Assembly: GCF_013282155.1 (NCBI RefSeq)
Contig: NZ_BLWI01000014.1
Coordinates: 62,001-126,000, forward strand
From: Sulfitobacter sp. HGT1
GTDB taxonomy: Bacteria; Pseudomonadota; Alphaproteobacteria; Rhodobacterales; Rhodobacteraceae
Direction of reading: 5' to 3'
DNA length: 64,000 nucleotides
Positions 35,194 through 45,417 of the stretch are shown in pieces. The notes under the pieces are model-generated. The model saw only the letters and a list, made by a program, of their open reading frames with translations, ran no database searches and had not been told where the DNA came from. A program made the position numbers and the translations under genes. Within the stretch, counting starts at the first letter, position 1. The number at the start of each line of letters is the position of its first letter.

Positions 35194-35346
35194 AGCTGCC
35201 TGCGGCTGCGCAGTGGGAGCTGCGTTTGAGAGAGTAGACAGGACATTGTCCTCCTTTAGGCGCGCCGACAGTCCCCCGGCGCTGGGGATACCTTACGATA
35301 TGCTCCCATGGGTCAAATTTCAATGACAAGCAAGGTGATCAGGCGC

Positions 35347-36018
35347 TTACCAGCCGTCTTCTGTGACAATGCTGCCTTGTTTCGCGCCAAGTTCTTTCAA
35401 GGCGTCACGCATTGCATCCACAAAACCGCCGGGCCCGCACAGGTAAAATTTCTGGTTAAAACCCTTTATTTCCGCCTCCAGAAAGGACTTATCGATCTGA
35501 CCATTGTGCAATCCAGCGACTTCTTCATCCGTTACGATGAAAGTCGTCTTTAGGCCCTGCATTGCCTCCCATTGGCCGCGCAGGATGATGTCTTTTTCGG
35601 TTTTATTCGAAAATATCAGATGTGATCCCTCCATCCGGCCATCAAGGGCGCGCTTTTTTAGAATCGGGATGAATGGCGTGATGCCGGCACCGGCGGCCAG
35701 AAAAACACCCGGCCCCTGATCTTGGATCGCGCCAAAAGGACCGTCGATGGTCACTTCGGCACCCGGTTCCAGCAGGGACATCTGCTCTGTCACGCCATCA
35801 TGGTCGGGGTATGTTTTGATCACGAATTCCAGATCGGAATCGGACGGCATCGACGTAAAGGTAAAGGGGCGGCCTTTGTCCTTCCAGCCGTCTTTCTGAA
35901 CGGCAATCTCCGCGGCCTGTCCGGGCTCGAACGCCATCCCGTCGGGCCGGCTGAACACATAGTGGTTGGTGTCGTGGGTCACTGCGGACTTTGACTTGAG
36001 GATACTTCTATCGGACAT
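35347..36018 (-). CDS. FNR-type flavin/ferredoxin reductase domain protein
   Basis: A 223-residue stand-alone ferredoxin-NADP reductase fold. The FAD motif is R-P-F-T-F-T-S (R-x-F/Y-T-x-S type) and the NAD part has A-A-G-A-G-I-T-P-F-I-P-I and C-G-P-G-G-F. There is no [2Fe-2S] domain, so it must pair with a separate electron acceptor. An AAGGAGAAC just upstream fixes the ATG at 36018; the longer open frame is rejected. The partner and role are unknown. Confidence 0.85.
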   Translation of the reverse strand: MSDRSILKSKSAVTHDTNHYVFSRPDGMAFEPGQAAEIAVQKDGWKDKGRPFTFTSMPSDSDLEFVIKTYPDHDGVTEQMSLLEPGAEVTIDGPFGAIQDQGPGVFLAAGAGITPFIPILKKRALDGRMEGSHLIFSNKTEKDIILRGQWEAMQGLKTTFIVTDEEVAGLHNGQIDKSFLEAEIKGFNQKFYLCGPGGFVDAMRDALKELGAKQGSIVTEDGW

Positions 36019-36079
36019 TTTGTTCTCCTTTGCGGGGAAAACGCATCGCGACAGGGCCGGGTTCCAACCACCCGCTGGT

Positions 36080-36823
36080 TCAGCTGCCCGCGTATCTGAC
36101 AAACAGGTCGCGCCAGCCCTGATCCAATGCCGCCACAGCATTGGGATCAACCTTGCGGATGTCTTCCCAATACCGGCCGGTCGGGGTGTGATAGCCCAAC
36201 GCGTCCTCTTTCTCGCGCAGGGCAGCATAGCGGGCGCGGTCCAGATCAAGGTTCACCCGACGATTGCGCAGGCTGTCAGGCTCAGCACGCGGGAAAAGAA
36301 GGGCTGACGGGTCTTTTGACAGGTTCACACAGGAACATCCCTGTTCAGCAGCCACCAATGCCAGACGCGCGGATTTTGCCCCCAGATCGCGCAGCGTGAT
36401 ATCATCGCGCAACGGGTCAGCGGTACCTGTTCCGTAAAAATGCGTATTGCCCGATTTGGGGTAAACCATGTCGCAGCCCATAAAAGCCAGAACTGTGGGC
36501 CGCAAAGCAGAGAGCGCCCAATAGGCTGTAGTATAGGCCATCGTTCCCCCCGCATAGACAAACCCGCCATAGACGTTTTGCGCTGGCACGAATGCGTTGG
36601 CGTCAATCAGACTTTGCTGGGCTGAAACGGCATCTGGCATTCTATCGGCGGGGAAATCTTCGGGATAGACCAGCGCGTTCCAGTCCGGGCGCACCCGCCA
36701 CGCGTTGTTCATCACAACGATGTCGTCAAACCATTCGGATGGCCAGTTCTGGCTGATTGTCACATTGGGGCTACTGCCCAGGATCAACACCACTTTTTGT
36801 TCGCCGGTCATGGGAATTACCAC
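36080..36823 (-). CDS. Conserved protein of unknown function, nucleotide-sugar-enzyme-like start
   Basis: A 247-residue protein. It begins with V-V-L-I-L-G-S-S-P-N and I-V-V-M-N-N-A-W-R, reminiscent of the N-terminal Rossmann segment of DUF115-type or sialyltransferase-like enzymes, followed by G-G-T-M-A-Y-T-T-A-Y-W-A-L and F-M-G-C-D-M-V-Y. No signal peptide or membrane segment is evident. I cannot assign a function; a glycan-related role is weak inference. ATG 36808-36811 is an alternative start. Confidence 0.65.
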   Translation of the reverse strand: MVIPMTGEQKVVLILGSSPNVTISQNWPSEWFDDIVVMNNAWRVRPDWNALVYPEDFPADRMPDAVSAQQSLIDANAFVPAQNVYGGFVYAGGTMAYTTAYWALSALRPTVLAFMGCDMVYPKSGNTHFYGTGTADPLRDDITLRDLGAKSARLALVAAEQGCSCVNLSKDPSALLFPRAEPDSLRNRRVNLDLDRARYAALREKEDALGYHTPTGRYWEDIRKVDPNAVAALDQGWRDLFVRYAGS

Positions 36824-36874
36824 TCTGCTAACACGCTGTGCGATTAAGATAGGTCATAGCCCCCCGCCGGCAAG

Positions 36875-38200
36875 TCAATCCTCGGATACGGTTGATGCGG
36901 CATCGCCAAGCATCCTGACCTCGCGTTGCGGGAACGGGATCGAGATGTTGTTTTCCTTGAACGTGTCCCAAAGCGCCAGATAGACATTACCGCGAATGTT
37001 GGTCAGTCCGGCTGTCGGGTCCTTGATCCAGAACCGCAGGATATAATCCACGCTGCTGTCGCCAAATCCGACGATATGGCACACCGGCGCATTATTGGCC
37101 AACACGCGGTTGACGCCTTTGGCCGCTTCGATCGCCAGTTTGCGCACCAAATGAGGATCATCCCCATAAGCCGTGCCAAAATAGATATCGAGACGCACAA
37201 AATCGTTGGAATGCGACCAGTTCACCACCTGTCCGGTAATCAGGTCTTCGTTCGGGATCAGGTATTCCTTGCCATCCCGTGTCACAACCGATGCGTAACG
37301 CGCGCCCAAAGTCTGAATCCAACCAAAGGTTTCGCCAAGGCTGATCACATCGCCCGGTTTGATCGACTTGTCGATCAGGATGATGATCCCTGAAACAAGG
37401 TTCGACACGACCTTTTGCAGACCAAAACCAAGGCCCACACCAATCGCACCGGACAGCACCGCAAGCCCGGTCAGGTCAATGCCAACCGCCTTGACCCCCA
37501 GAAAGAACGCAATGCCGTAGAATGTCAGCTGGATCCCTTTGACTGCCAGCACCTGCATCGACGGGCTGATGTCTTCGTTCTTGCGAATGGTCGCGGCGGT
37601 CGTCTGGCTGACAATTCGCGCAATCGAGAAGAACAAACCAATCACCACAAGCGCAGTAATCACCGTAAGAAGGGACAACCTGAAATCCCCGACATGCAGC
37701 GCCAGCGAATCCAGAAATGCCGACACATCTTCGACAACGTTCAGGAAATATAGCGTCGCGTAAATCCACAGGCCCCATGTCACCAAGCGGCGCATCGGGC
37801 GGTTGCGGACCAGCCGCGCGGCAAAGGCAATACAGACCCAGACCAGCACCAATGTCGCGAAAATGCCGATCAGGTAAGACCGCGACGGCCATGTGATGTT
37901 CTGCATCACAAGATAGATCATGCCCGCAATGACGGCGAACCAGATCAGGCCAAGCCGCCGCTTGATCTGGACGACCATGCGCAACTGCCACTTGGACCAG
38001 CCCTCGTGGCTGCGGACCCATGATTGAATCCAGTTTCCCGACAGGTGGTGCAACGCCCAAGAGGCAAGGGCCACAACGATCAGAATTAGGATCTGGTATT
38101 GACGCCAGCCCGGATGGATCAGGCTTTCCGCTAGGCTCATGCCGCCCGCGATCAGCGCCTGAACGCTTTCGATAAAACTAACGTAAGGATCAGGGGTCAT
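36875..38200 (-). CDS. MscS-family mechanosensitive ion channel
   Basis: A 441-residue membrane protein with about five predicted helices and then the MscS core: G-L-A-V-L-S-G-A-I-G-V-G-L-G-F-G-L-Q-K-V (pore helix), a beta domain with P-G-D-V-I, and the cytoplasmic vestibule ending in N-I-S-I-P-F-P-Q-R-E-V. It should protect against osmotic downshift. The ATG at 38200 (M-T-P-D-P-Y) is preferred over an upstream ATG that adds an unconserved leader. Confidence 0.9.
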   Translation of the reverse strand: MTPDPYVSFIESVQALIAGGMSLAESLIHPGWRQYQILILIVVALASWALHHLSGNWIQSWVRSHEGWSKWQLRMVVQIKRRLGLIWFAVIAGMIYLVMQNITWPSRSYLIGIFATLVLVWVCIAFAARLVRNRPMRRLVTWGLWIYATLYFLNVVEDVSAFLDSLALHVGDFRLSLLTVITALVVIGLFFSIARIVSQTTAATIRKNEDISPSMQVLAVKGIQLTFYGIAFFLGVKAVGIDLTGLAVLSGAIGVGLGFGLQKVVSNLVSGIIILIDKSIKPGDVISLGETFGWIQTLGARYASVVTRDGKEYLIPNEDLITGQVVNWSHSNDFVRLDIYFGTAYGDDPHLVRKLAIEAAKGVNRVLANNAPVCHIVGFGDSSVDYILRFWIKDPTAGLTNIRGNVYLALWDTFKENNISIPFPQREVRMLGDAASTVSED

Positions 38201-38551
38201 GGGTGGGCATCTCGCGGACAGGTATTTGAAACTTGGTCCAATGGTGGGACAATCAGCCTGATTGAGCAAGCAGTGATCCGCCCGCCCCATGGCCGGCTCG
38301 CCAATATGCCCGCATTTGCCCGCGATGTTCCTTGTCAGAATCCTTGCTTGCAGGGCCGAAAGGGTCTAATCAGCGCGATATGACACATGTTTCAGACGAC
38401 TTGTTCAACATTTGCGACCGCGCCCGCTTGCGCGAACGCTTTTTCGGGGCGACCCACACCGTGCTGGCGCGACTATAACGCCTGCCTGCCTGCGCCCCTG
38501 CGCGCACCATCTGAACACCCCAACCACACTTAATATACGGGAGAGGACCAC

Positions 38552-39958
38552 ATGTCCCCCAAAACGCTCTATGATAAAATCTGGGATGCCCATGTCGCGC
38601 ATGAAGCTGACGATGGCACCTGCCTGTTGTACATCGACCGCCATCTGGTGCACGAAGTAACCAGCCCGCAGGCCTTTGAAGGTTTGCGCATGACCGGCCG
38701 CACCGTGCGTCGCCCGGATCAGACAATCGCGGTACCCGATCACAACGTGCCCACCACGCTGGACCGCGCCAATGCGGCCACAATGACCGAAGACAGCCGC
38801 GTTCAGGTGGCTGCCCTGGATACCAACGCCAAGGAATTCGGCCTGCACTATTACCCTGTGTCCGACGTGCGTCAGGGCATCGTGCACATCGTCGGCCCCG
38901 AGCAGGGCTGGACCCTGCCCGGCATGACCGTTGTTTGCGGCGACAGCCACACAGCGACACATGGTGCGTTCGGGTCATTGGCCCACGGTATCGGCACATC
39001 CGAGGTTGAACATGTTCTGGCCACGCAAACGCTGATCCAGAAGAAATCGAAAAACATGAAGGTCGAGATCACCGGCAAGCTGCCGGCAGGTGTGACCGCC
39101 AAAGACATCACCATGACCGTGATTGGTGAAACCGGCACTGCCGGCGGCACCGGCTATGTCATCGAATATTGCGGCGAAGCAATCCGCGACCTGTCGATGG
39201 AAGGCCGCATGACTGTCTGCAACATGGCCATTGAAGGCGGCGCACGCGCTGGCCTGATCGCGCCGGATGAAAAGACATACGAATACTGCATGGGTCGCCC
39301 GCACGCCCCCAAAGGCGCACAATGGGAAGCCGCCCTTGCATGGTGGAAGACACTGTATTCCGATGACGACGCGCATTGGGACAAGGTGATCACCATCAAG
39401 GCCGAAGACATCGCGCCAGCGGTCACCTGGGGCACATCGCCCGAAGACGTGCTGCCGATCACAGCCAAAGTACCTGCTGCCTCCGACTTCAAGGGTGGCA
39501 AGGTTGATGCGGCGAAACGGTCCATCGAATATATGGGCCTGACCGAAGGCATGGCGCTGACCGACATCGAAATCGACACCGTGTTTATCGGGTCTTGCAC
39601 CAACGGCCGGATCGAGGATTTGCGCGCAGCTGCCGCGATCCTGAAGGGCAAGAAGATCAAGGAAGGCATGCGTGCCATGATCGTTCCGGGCTCCGGCCTT
39701 GTACGCGCACAGGCCGAGGAAGAAGGCCTTGCCGACATCTTTAAGGAGGCCGGTTTTGAATGGCGTCTGGCCGGATGTTCCATGTGTCTGGCGATGAACC
39801 CGGACCAGTTGGCACCGGGCGAACGCTGCGCTGCAACGTCGAACCGCAACTTTGAGGGCCGTCAGGGCCGGGGCGGACGCACCCACCTGATGTCGCCCGC
39901 AATGGCTGCGGCTGCGGCGATTACCGGCAGACTGACCGATGTACGCGAGATGATGTAA
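38552..39958 (+). CDS. leuC: 3-isopropylmalate dehydratase large subunit
   Basis: Isomerises 2-isopropylmalate to 3-isopropylmalate in leucine synthesis. The 468-residue subunit has the aconitase-fold motifs [13 protein letters not shown] near residue 130, F-I-G-S-C-T-N-G-R near 347 and [10 protein letters not shown] near 408, which together supply the three cysteines of the [4Fe-4S] cluster. A GGGAGAGG site precedes the ATG. It forms an operon with leuD, separated by a small exported-protein gene. Confidence 0.96.
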   Translation: MSPKTLYDKIWDAHVAHEADDGTCLLYIDRHLVHEVTSPQAFEGLRMTGRTVRRPDQTIAVPDHNVPTTLDRANAATMTEDSRVQVAALDTNAKEFGLHYYPVSDVRQGIVHIVGPEQGWTLPGMTVVCGDSHTATHGAFGSLAHGIGTSEVEHVLATQTLIQKKSKNMKVEITGKLPAGVTAKDITMTVIGETGTAGGTGYVIEYCGEAIRDLSMEGRMTVCNMAIEGGARAGLIAPDEKTYEYCMGRPHAPKGAQWEAALAWWKTLYSDDDAHWDKVITIKAEDIAPAVTWGTSPEDVLPITAKVPAASDFKGGKVDAAKRSIEYMGLTEGMALTDIEIDTVFIGSCTNGRIEDLRAAAAILKGKKIKEGMRAMIVPGSGLVRAQAEEEGLADIFKEAGFEWRLAGCSMCLAMNPDQLAPGERCAATSNRNFEGRQGRGGRTHLMSPAMAAAAAITGRLTDVREMM

Positions 39959-39964
39959 GGCATT

Positions 39965-39986
39965 GGCAAGGGGTTCGCCCCTTGCC
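39965..39986 (+). other. UUCG-capped hairpin between leuC and the next gene
   Basis: A perfect 9-bp stem (39965-39973 with 39978-39986) closed by a TTCG tetraloop, 6 bp after the leuC stop. No T run follows, so it is more likely to stabilise the leuC mRNA 3' end or mark processing than to terminate. Confidence 0.7.
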
Positions 39987-40004
39987 AGCCACAAAGGACA
40001 TAGC

Positions 40005-40418
40005 ATGCACAGACGCAGTTTTCTCTCCATGATCGGCGCGGCCAGCCTGACGCCACTGTTGCCAGCCATCGGTGCATCTGCACCGGCGGCGGCAATGGCG
40101 GGCAGCTATAACCGTTACCAGTATGGGCTGGCGGTATTCCACGCCCGCACCACACGCATTGGAGTGAACACTGCCGATCTGATGGCCAAGCTTCGGGTCA
40201 ATCCGGCGCAGGCGCATGCGATGATGGGGGAAATGTCAGCCTCCGGCATCTTGACCCGCGGCGTTTCCGGCGCAGTCAGCGTGTCCTCAAATCGCATCAC
40301 ATCCAAACCTTATGTGCGCAAAACGCTTCGTCAGATTATTGACGGCGTGTGTGACGCACCCGATGAACAGACCGCAGAAACACAGCCTGACGGTTCACAA
40401 ACTGGAGTTCAGTCATGA
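40005..40418 (+). CDS. Exported protein with Tat-like leader, encoded between leuC and leuD
   Basis: A 137-residue protein starting [13 protein letters not shown], a twin-arginine-like R-R-S-F-L leader, with a likely cleavage after an Ala-rich stretch near residue 32. The rest ([18 protein letters not shown]) is unfamiliar. AAAGGA at 39992-39997 sets the ATG. It overlaps the leuD start by 4 nt, so it is translated within the leucine operon. Nothing suggests a role in leucine synthesis. Confidence 0.75.
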   Translation: MHRRSFLSMIGAASLTPLLPAIGASAPAAAMAGSYNRYQYGLAVFHARTTRIGVNTADLMAKLRVNPAQAHAMMGEMSASGILTRGVSGAVSVSSNRITSKPYVRKTLRQIIDGVCDAPDEQTAETQPDGSQTGVQS

Positions 40419-41020
40419 ACAAGTTTACCACCCTCAGCGGCATCGCCGCCCCCCTGCCCCTGATCAATATCGACACCGATATGATCATTCCAAAGCAGTT
40501 CCTGAAAACCATCAAACGGTCCGGCCTTGGCGTGAACCTGTTTGACGAAATGCGCTATGATGACGACCGCAACGAAATCCCCGATTTCGTGTTGAACAAG
40601 CCCCAGTACCGCGATGCACAGATTCTTGTTGCAGGCGATAACTTTGGCTGCGGGTCGTCGCGCGAACACGCGCCTTGGGCGATTGCCGATTTCGGGATCA
40701 CCTGCGTGATCGCGCCCAGCTATGCCGATATTTTCTATAACAACTGCTTCAAGAACGGCATCCTGCCGATTGCCCTGCCGCAAGAGCAGGTCGATGTCTT
40801 GATGAAAGACGCTGAAAAAGGGGCCAACGCCCGTATCGAAGTTGATCTGGAAGCACAGACAATCACCAGCTCTGACGGCGAGGTTTTCAGCTTCGAGGTC
40901 GACAGCTTTAAAAAGCACTGCCTGATGAACGGTCTGGACGACATTGGTTTGACCATGGAAAAAGCCGCATCCATCGACAGCTTCGAAGCCAGCGCATCGC
41001 AAGCACGCCCTTGGGTCTAA
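40415..41020 (+). CDS. leuD: 3-isopropylmalate dehydratase small subunit
   Basis: Partner of LeuC that provides the swivelling domain and substrate specificity. The 201-residue product has [13 protein letters not shown] and [14 protein letters not shown], diagnostic for LeuD. The start overlaps the preceding small gene (ATGA). A 12-bp hairpin lies downstream. Confidence 0.96.
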   Translation: MNKFTTLSGIAAPLPLINIDTDMIIPKQFLKTIKRSGLGVNLFDEMRYDDDRNEIPDFVLNKPQYRDAQILVAGDNFGCGSSREHAPWAIADFGITCVIAPSYADIFYNNCFKNGILPIALPQEQVDVLMKDAEKGANARIEVDLEAQTITSSDGEVFSFEVDSFKKHCLMNGLDDIGLTMEKAASIDSFEASASQARPWV

Positions 41021-41054
41021 GCTCGATTCTACCTGTGGTTATCCATTTTTGACA

Positions 41055-41087
41055 ATGTAGTGGGCCCCTCCCAGTGGCCCACTACAT
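41055..41087 (+). terminator. Probable terminator after leuD
   Basis: A perfect 12-bp stem (41055-41066 with 41076-41087) with a 9-base loop, 35 bp after the leuD stop. The downstream sequence is T-rich but not a clean T run. The remaining 226 bp up to the next gene show no other feature I can support. Confidence 0.65.
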
Positions 41088-41313
41088 CTTGTGTTTTGCC
41101 TTATTTTTACCCAACTAATGATGCAAGAACGCACCACCCTCTTCTTCAAAATGCCAGATATCTTAAGTCATATTAACGAACAGACTTGAGAACTAAGGCG
41201 AAAGAAGGCACAAATTGGGCAAGAATGAGGCAGGCCTTTGGAACCGAAGGCAACAAGGTGGAACAAGCACGCGGCATCGTATCGCGGCTGGCCAGTCTTG
41301 GAAGGGTAGTTTA

Positions 41314-42156
41314 GTGATTGCACGTATATCAGGCGCGGGAGCGCGTGGCATCCTTGTGGCGTTGTTAGTCGCCACACCAGCCTTGATGCTGCCGGATATC
41401 ATAACCGATTCCAGCCAGATCACCATGTTGGTGGCGCTGCTGGCCTATTTCCTCACCTTCGTCGAATATAACTCCAATTACCCCAGCATAGTGGAGTTCC
41501 GCGACGCGCCGCCGTTTAACCGGCTTCGTTTTGCATCCCTGTTTGCAACCGTGATTGTGCTCACGCTGATTTTGCAGGACAAAGCACACCCCTCGGTAAC
41601 CTCAAGCGCATTGACCTCCATCGGGACAATCATTGGCAACGCGATGGACTTTCCATTTTCGCCAGTGCGCATGATCGTGCTGATGCTGCCGGAAAATTCA
41701 AGCTATGAACTGGTCAACTCGGTTCGGGTGTCGGCAGGAATGGCTTATCTGATCTCGCTCATGTCGATGGCCGCGTTCCTTGTGCTGGTACGGATCATGA
41801 ACTGGCCGGCCCGCAAGGGCGCGTTTAACGTCTGGGTGAACCTGCCCTTGTTTGATCCGACCGCCGGTGGCGATGTTATCCACCGTCTGCATCGCGATGC
41901 GCGGATCAATATCGTGCTGGGTTTCCTGCTGCCCTTCCTGATCCCTGCAGTAGTCAAGGCAGCCGCCGATCTGATAGACCCGATTACATTGCAGAACCCG
42001 CAAACCCAGATTTGGACAGTCGCCGCATGGGCCTTTCTTCCTGCCAGTATCATTATGCGCGGCATTGCCATGGGCAAGATCGCGGACATGATCGAGCAAA
42101 AGCGCCGCCGCGCCTATGCTGCGGATGCAGACGAAAAAGGAATGCAGCTCGCCTGA
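41314..42156 (+). CDS. Multi-pass membrane protein, function unknown
   Basis: A 280-residue protein with about six hydrophobic helices (for example G-I-L-V-A-L-L-V-A-T-P-A-L-M-L-P and I-N-I-V-L-G-F-L-L-P-F-L-I-P) and a basic C-terminal tail (K-R-R-R-A-Y). I do not recognise the family; it looks like a roseobacter-conserved membrane protein. No ATG fits well: GTG 41314 after GAAGGG (41301-41306) is chosen, while the open frame extends to a TTG at 41215. It overlaps or abuts the following exported phosphatase-family gene. Confidence 0.68.
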   Translation: MIARISGAGARGILVALLVATPALMLPDIITDSSQITMLVALLAYFLTFVEYNSNYPSIVEFRDAPPFNRLRFASLFATVIVLTLILQDKAHPSVTSSALTSIGTIIGNAMDFPFSPVRMIVLMLPENSSYELVNSVRVSAGMAYLISLMSMAAFLVLVRIMNWPARKGAFNVWVNLPLFDPTAGGDVIHRLHRDARINIVLGFLLPFLIPAVVKAAADLIDPITLQNPQTQIWTVAAWAFLPASIIMRGIAMGKIADMIEQKRRRAYAADADEKGMQLA

Positions 42157-43133
42157 TTGCAGGGCTGCTGGTCCTGCCCGCAGCCTTACCGGCCGAGCCG
42201 ATCCGCATCGCCACCTACAACACCGAACTTTCCCGAGACGGCCCCGGCCTGTTGCTGCGTGATATACTGAAAGGCGATGATCCGCAGATCACCGCCGTCG
42301 TGCAGACGATTATCGAGTCGTCCCCCGATGTGTTGATCGTTCAGGGGTTTGACTATGATCTGCAAGGGACAGCGCTGGCTGCATTTGCCGAGCTGATTGC
42401 CCGCGATGGTCCCGATTATGCCACCCGGTTCGCACTGCCCCCGAATGCGGGGCTGAAAACAAACTTGGATATGGATGGCGACGGCAAGACCGGCGGGCCG
42501 CGCGATGCGCAGGGCTTTGGCCGGTTTTTCGGCGATGGTGCCATGGCGATCCTGTCGCGCTACCCTGTCGTGAAAAATCAGGTTCAGGATTATTCCGCCC
42601 TTTTGTGGCGCGATCTGCCCGCAGCATCTTTGCCCGTGACAAAATCAGGCCCCTTTCCATCGGATGCCGCGCAGGACATCCAACGTCTGTCTTCCCATGG
42701 GCACTGGGTTGTGCCCGTTGAAACGCCCACGCTTGGGGCTGTCACACTGATGACATCCCACGCCACGCCGCCGGTCTTTGATGGCCCCGAAGACCGCAAC
42801 GGCCTGCGAAATCATGATGAGATCGTGTTTTGGGATCACTTCCTTGCTGGTGCCTTCGCCGCGCCACCGGTTGAAAAATTCGTGCTGCTTGGGGATATGA
42901 ACAATGACCCCGACAAGGGCGAAGGATTGAAACCGGCGATCCGAAGATTGCTGGACCACCCCCGCCTTCGCGATCCCCTGAAAGGTCAGCCGACCGCAAC
43001 ATTCGACGGGCTTGGCGATATGCGCGTCGATTATGTGCTGCCCTCAACCGACTGGCGCGTCGTGGCATCAGGCATGGTCCGGACCCCCGCAGCCAGCCGC
43101 CACAGCCTGATCTGGGTCGATCTCGACCGTTAG
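42153..43133 (+). CDS. Exported endonuclease/exonuclease/phosphatase family protein
   Basis: A DNase I-fold metal-dependent phosphoesterase of about 325 residues. Landmarks are I-A-T-Y-N-T-E-L near the N-terminus, L-L-G-D-M-N-N-D-P and the terminal [10 protein letters not shown] hydrophobic leader ([14 protein letters not shown]) directly before I-R-I-A-T-Y-N suggests secretion. The start is unresolved: a CTG at 42153 overlapping the upstream stop would give a neat signal peptide, whereas ATGs at 42012 or 42027 add a run that looks like out-of-frame membrane-gene sequence. Substrate unknown. Confidence 0.78.
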   Translation: MIAGLLVLPAALPAEPIRIATYNTELSRDGPGLLLRDILKGDDPQITAVVQTIIESSPDVLIVQGFDYDLQGTALAAFAELIARDGPDYATRFALPPNAGLKTNLDMDGDGKTGGPRDAQGFGRFFGDGAMAILSRYPVVKNQVQDYSALLWRDLPAASLPVTKSGPFPSDAAQDIQRLSSHGHWVVPVETPTLGAVTLMTSHATPPVFDGPEDRNGLRNHDEIVFWDHFLAGAFAAPPVEKFVLLGDMNNDPDKGEGLKPAIRRLLDHPRLRDPLKGQPTATFDGLGDMRVDYVLPSTDWRVVASGMVRTPAASRHSLIWVDLDR

Positions 43134-43198
43134 CCGTTCTTGACGCCCCAAGCTGCCCGCGCTACGCCGCTTGCAACATATTTTTCAGGAGTTTTCCA

Positions 43199-44305
43199 AT
43201 GGCCAACCCAACATTGCTTATCCTCGCCGGTGACGGCATCGGCCCCGAGGTCATGGACCAAGTTGTCCGTATCATTGACTGGTATGGCGAAAAACGTGAT
43301 CTGGCGTTTGATGTCGAACATGATCTGGTCGGCGGTGCCGCCTATGACAAGCACGGCACCCCCCTGCATGACGACACGATGGCCAAGGCACTGGCGGCAG
43401 ATGCCGTATTGCTGGGTGCCGTGGGCGGGCCAAAATACGATGTGCTGGATTTCAGCGTAAAGCCCGAACGCGGCTTGCTGCGTCTGCGCAAGGAAATGGA
43501 CCTGTTTTCCAACCTGCGTCCGGCGCAGTGCTTTGACGCCCTGGCGGATTTCTCGTCGCTGAAAAAAGACATCGTCGCAGGTCTGGACATCATGATCGTG
43601 CGCGAACTGACGTCGGGCGTCTATTTCGGCGAACCACGCGGTATTTTCGAAGAAGGCAACGAGCGGGTCGGCATCAACACCCAGCGCTACACCGAATCCG
43701 AGATTGACCGCGTCGCGCGGTCGGCGTTCGAACTGGCCCGCCGCCGTGGTAACAAGGTCTGTTCGATGGAAAAAGCCAACGTGATGGAATCGGGCATCCT
43801 GTGGCGTGAAGTCGTGCAAAAAGTACATGACGAAGATTACCCGGATGTCGAACTGACCCACATGTACGCCGATAACGGCGCGATGCAGCTGGTCCGCGCG
43901 CCCAAGCAGTTTGACGTGATTGTCACCGACAACCTGTTCGGCGACATCCTGTCTGACTGTGCCGCGATGCTGACCGGTAGCCTTGGCATGTTGCCATCCG
44001 CGTCTTTGGGTGCCCCCAATGCCGATGGTCGCCCCAAGGCGCTGTACGAACCCGTACACGGCTCTGCCCCCGATATCGCGGGCCAGGGCAAGGCGAACCC
44101 GATCGCGTGCATCCTGAGCTTTGCAATGGCGCTGCGCTATTCCTTTGATCAGGGCGACGAGGCGACACGCCTTGAGCAAGCCGTGGAAAAGGTGCTGGCC
44201 GATGGTGCACGCACAGCCGATCTGATGGGACCAGAGGACGGCACGCCGATCTCGACCACACAAATGGGCGATGCGATTCTGGCCGCACTCGACGCCAGCC
44301 TCTAA
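43199..44305 (+). CDS. leuB: 3-isopropylmalate dehydrogenase
   Basis: Oxidatively decarboxylates 3-isopropylmalate with NAD+. The 368-residue product has G-D-G-I-G-P-E-V near the N-terminus, R-V-like substrate-binding [16 protein letters not shown] near residue 192, [10 protein letters not shown] near 240 and the NAD pocket [12 protein letters not shown] near 285. It belongs with leuC/leuD functionally but is separated from them by two unrelated genes. Confidence 0.96.
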   Translation: MANPTLLILAGDGIGPEVMDQVVRIIDWYGEKRDLAFDVEHDLVGGAAYDKHGTPLHDDTMAKALAADAVLLGAVGGPKYDVLDFSVKPERGLLRLRKEMDLFSNLRPAQCFDALADFSSLKKDIVAGLDIMIVRELTSGVYFGEPRGIFEEGNERVGINTQRYTESEIDRVARSAFELARRRGNKVCSMEKANVMESGILWREVVQKVHDEDYPDVELTHMYADNGAMQLVRAPKQFDVIVTDNLFGDILSDCAAMLTGSLGMLPSASLGAPNADGRPKALYEPVHGSAPDIAGQGKANPIACILSFAMALRYSFDQGDEATRLEQAVEKVLADGARTADLMGPEDGTPISTTQMGDAILAALDASL

Positions 44306-44370
44306 ACCTTGACCGCCCCGACCTGAAAACGGGTCGGGGTGGCACCGCCCCCAAAGACCAGGCAGACGGT

Positions 44371-45381
44371 ATGAACCAGACAAACAACGTTGCTGAACCG
44401 TCTGTCGCACTTGGGTCCACCTTGCGCGGGATGGTGACTGGACTGGTTGCCTTTGGCGTCTATGCGACCCATGACGCCGCGATCAAACAGCTTGGGGAAA
44501 AATATTCTCCGGTGCAGATCGTTTTCTTTGTCGTCCTGCTCAGCTTTCCTGTCGTGACGCTGATGCTGATCAGTGACAAGACCGCCGCGAATTTGCGGCC
44601 GAGATCGCCGTTTCTGGCACTGGTGCGCACGGTTGCGGTTGTGGTCGGCGGCTTCAGCGCCTTCTACGCTTTTTCCGTCCTGCCCCTGGCCGAAACCTAT
44701 GCGATCCTGTTTGCCGCCCCGATCCTGATCACGATCCTGTCCGTTCCCATTCTGGGCGAAGTCGTGCGCGCGCACCGTTGGGTGGCCGTGGTGGTCGGCA
44801 TGTTGGGCGTGCTGGTCGTGCTGCGCCCCGGCACGGCTGATCTGGGGCTTGGCCATCTGGCCGCGTTCATCTCTGCCTTTGGCACCGCACTCACCGCCGT
44901 CGTGATGCGCAAGATCGGCGGCCAGGAACGCCGCGAGGTGTTGTTGCTTTATCCGCTGATGGCGAATTTTGTGGTGATGCTGTGCCTTCTGCCCTTCGTC
45001 TATGTCCCCATGCCGATTGAGGATTTGGGGCTGGTGCTGGCCGTATCTGTGCTGGCGGTCCTTGCGATGACCCTGATGATCCGCGCCTATACCCTTGCCG
45101 ATGCTGCGCTGGTGGCCCCGATGCAATACAGCCAGATCATCTGGGCAGCGCTGTTCGGCTGGCTGTTCTTTGACGAAACAACCGACCTGATGACATTTCT
45201 GGGCGCGGGCATCATCATTACCAGCGGCATCTACATCGTCGTGCGTGAAACCGGCGGTGCCGTATCGCTGAACAAACCGGTGCTGCGCGCGCTAAGCCGC
45301 CGGCCCGAAATGGGCGGCCTGCCCCGTATCAGTGTGGCAAGCCCCGAGACACAACAGACCGTTGAGGATGCCAGCGATTAG
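44371..45381 (+). CDS. DMT-superfamily (EamA) transporter
   Basis: A 336-residue inner-membrane protein with ten hydrophobic helices in two EamA repeats; the first contains A-F-Y-A-F-S-V-L-P-L-A-E-T-Y-A-I and the second A-D-A-A-L-V-A-P-M-Q-Y-S-Q-I-I-W-A. This is the drug/metabolite exporter fold; the substrate is unknown. It lies 65 bp after leuB. A C-terminal soluble tail of about 45 residues (S-R-R-P-E-M-G-G onward) is longer than in many relatives. Confidence 0.86.
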   Translation: MNQTNNVAEPSVALGSTLRGMVTGLVAFGVYATHDAAIKQLGEKYSPVQIVFFVVLLSFPVVTLMLISDKTAANLRPRSPFLALVRTVAVVVGGFSAFYAFSVLPLAETYAILFAAPILITILSVPILGEVVRAHRWVAVVVGMLGVLVVLRPGTADLGLGHLAAFISAFGTALTAVVMRKIGGQERREVLLLYPLMANFVVMLCLLPFVYVPMPIEDLGLVLAVSVLAVLAMTLMIRAYTLADAALVAPMQYSQIIWAALFGWLFFDETTDLMTFLGAGIIITSGIYIVVRETGGAVSLNKPVLRALSRRPEMGGLPRISVASPETQQTVEDASD

Positions 45382-45417
45382 TGCCAGTGTCGCCGAAAAC
45401 CACAGCGGAAGCCTGAC

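Noticed and set aside
38370..38999. Minus-strand frames overlapping the start of leuC
   Set aside because: They overlap a well-supported LeuC start and contain no domain signal.
43130..44410. 426-codon frame antisense to leuB
   Set aside because: leuB is intact on the plus strand; the antisense frame is a codon-bias shadow of a GC-rich gene.
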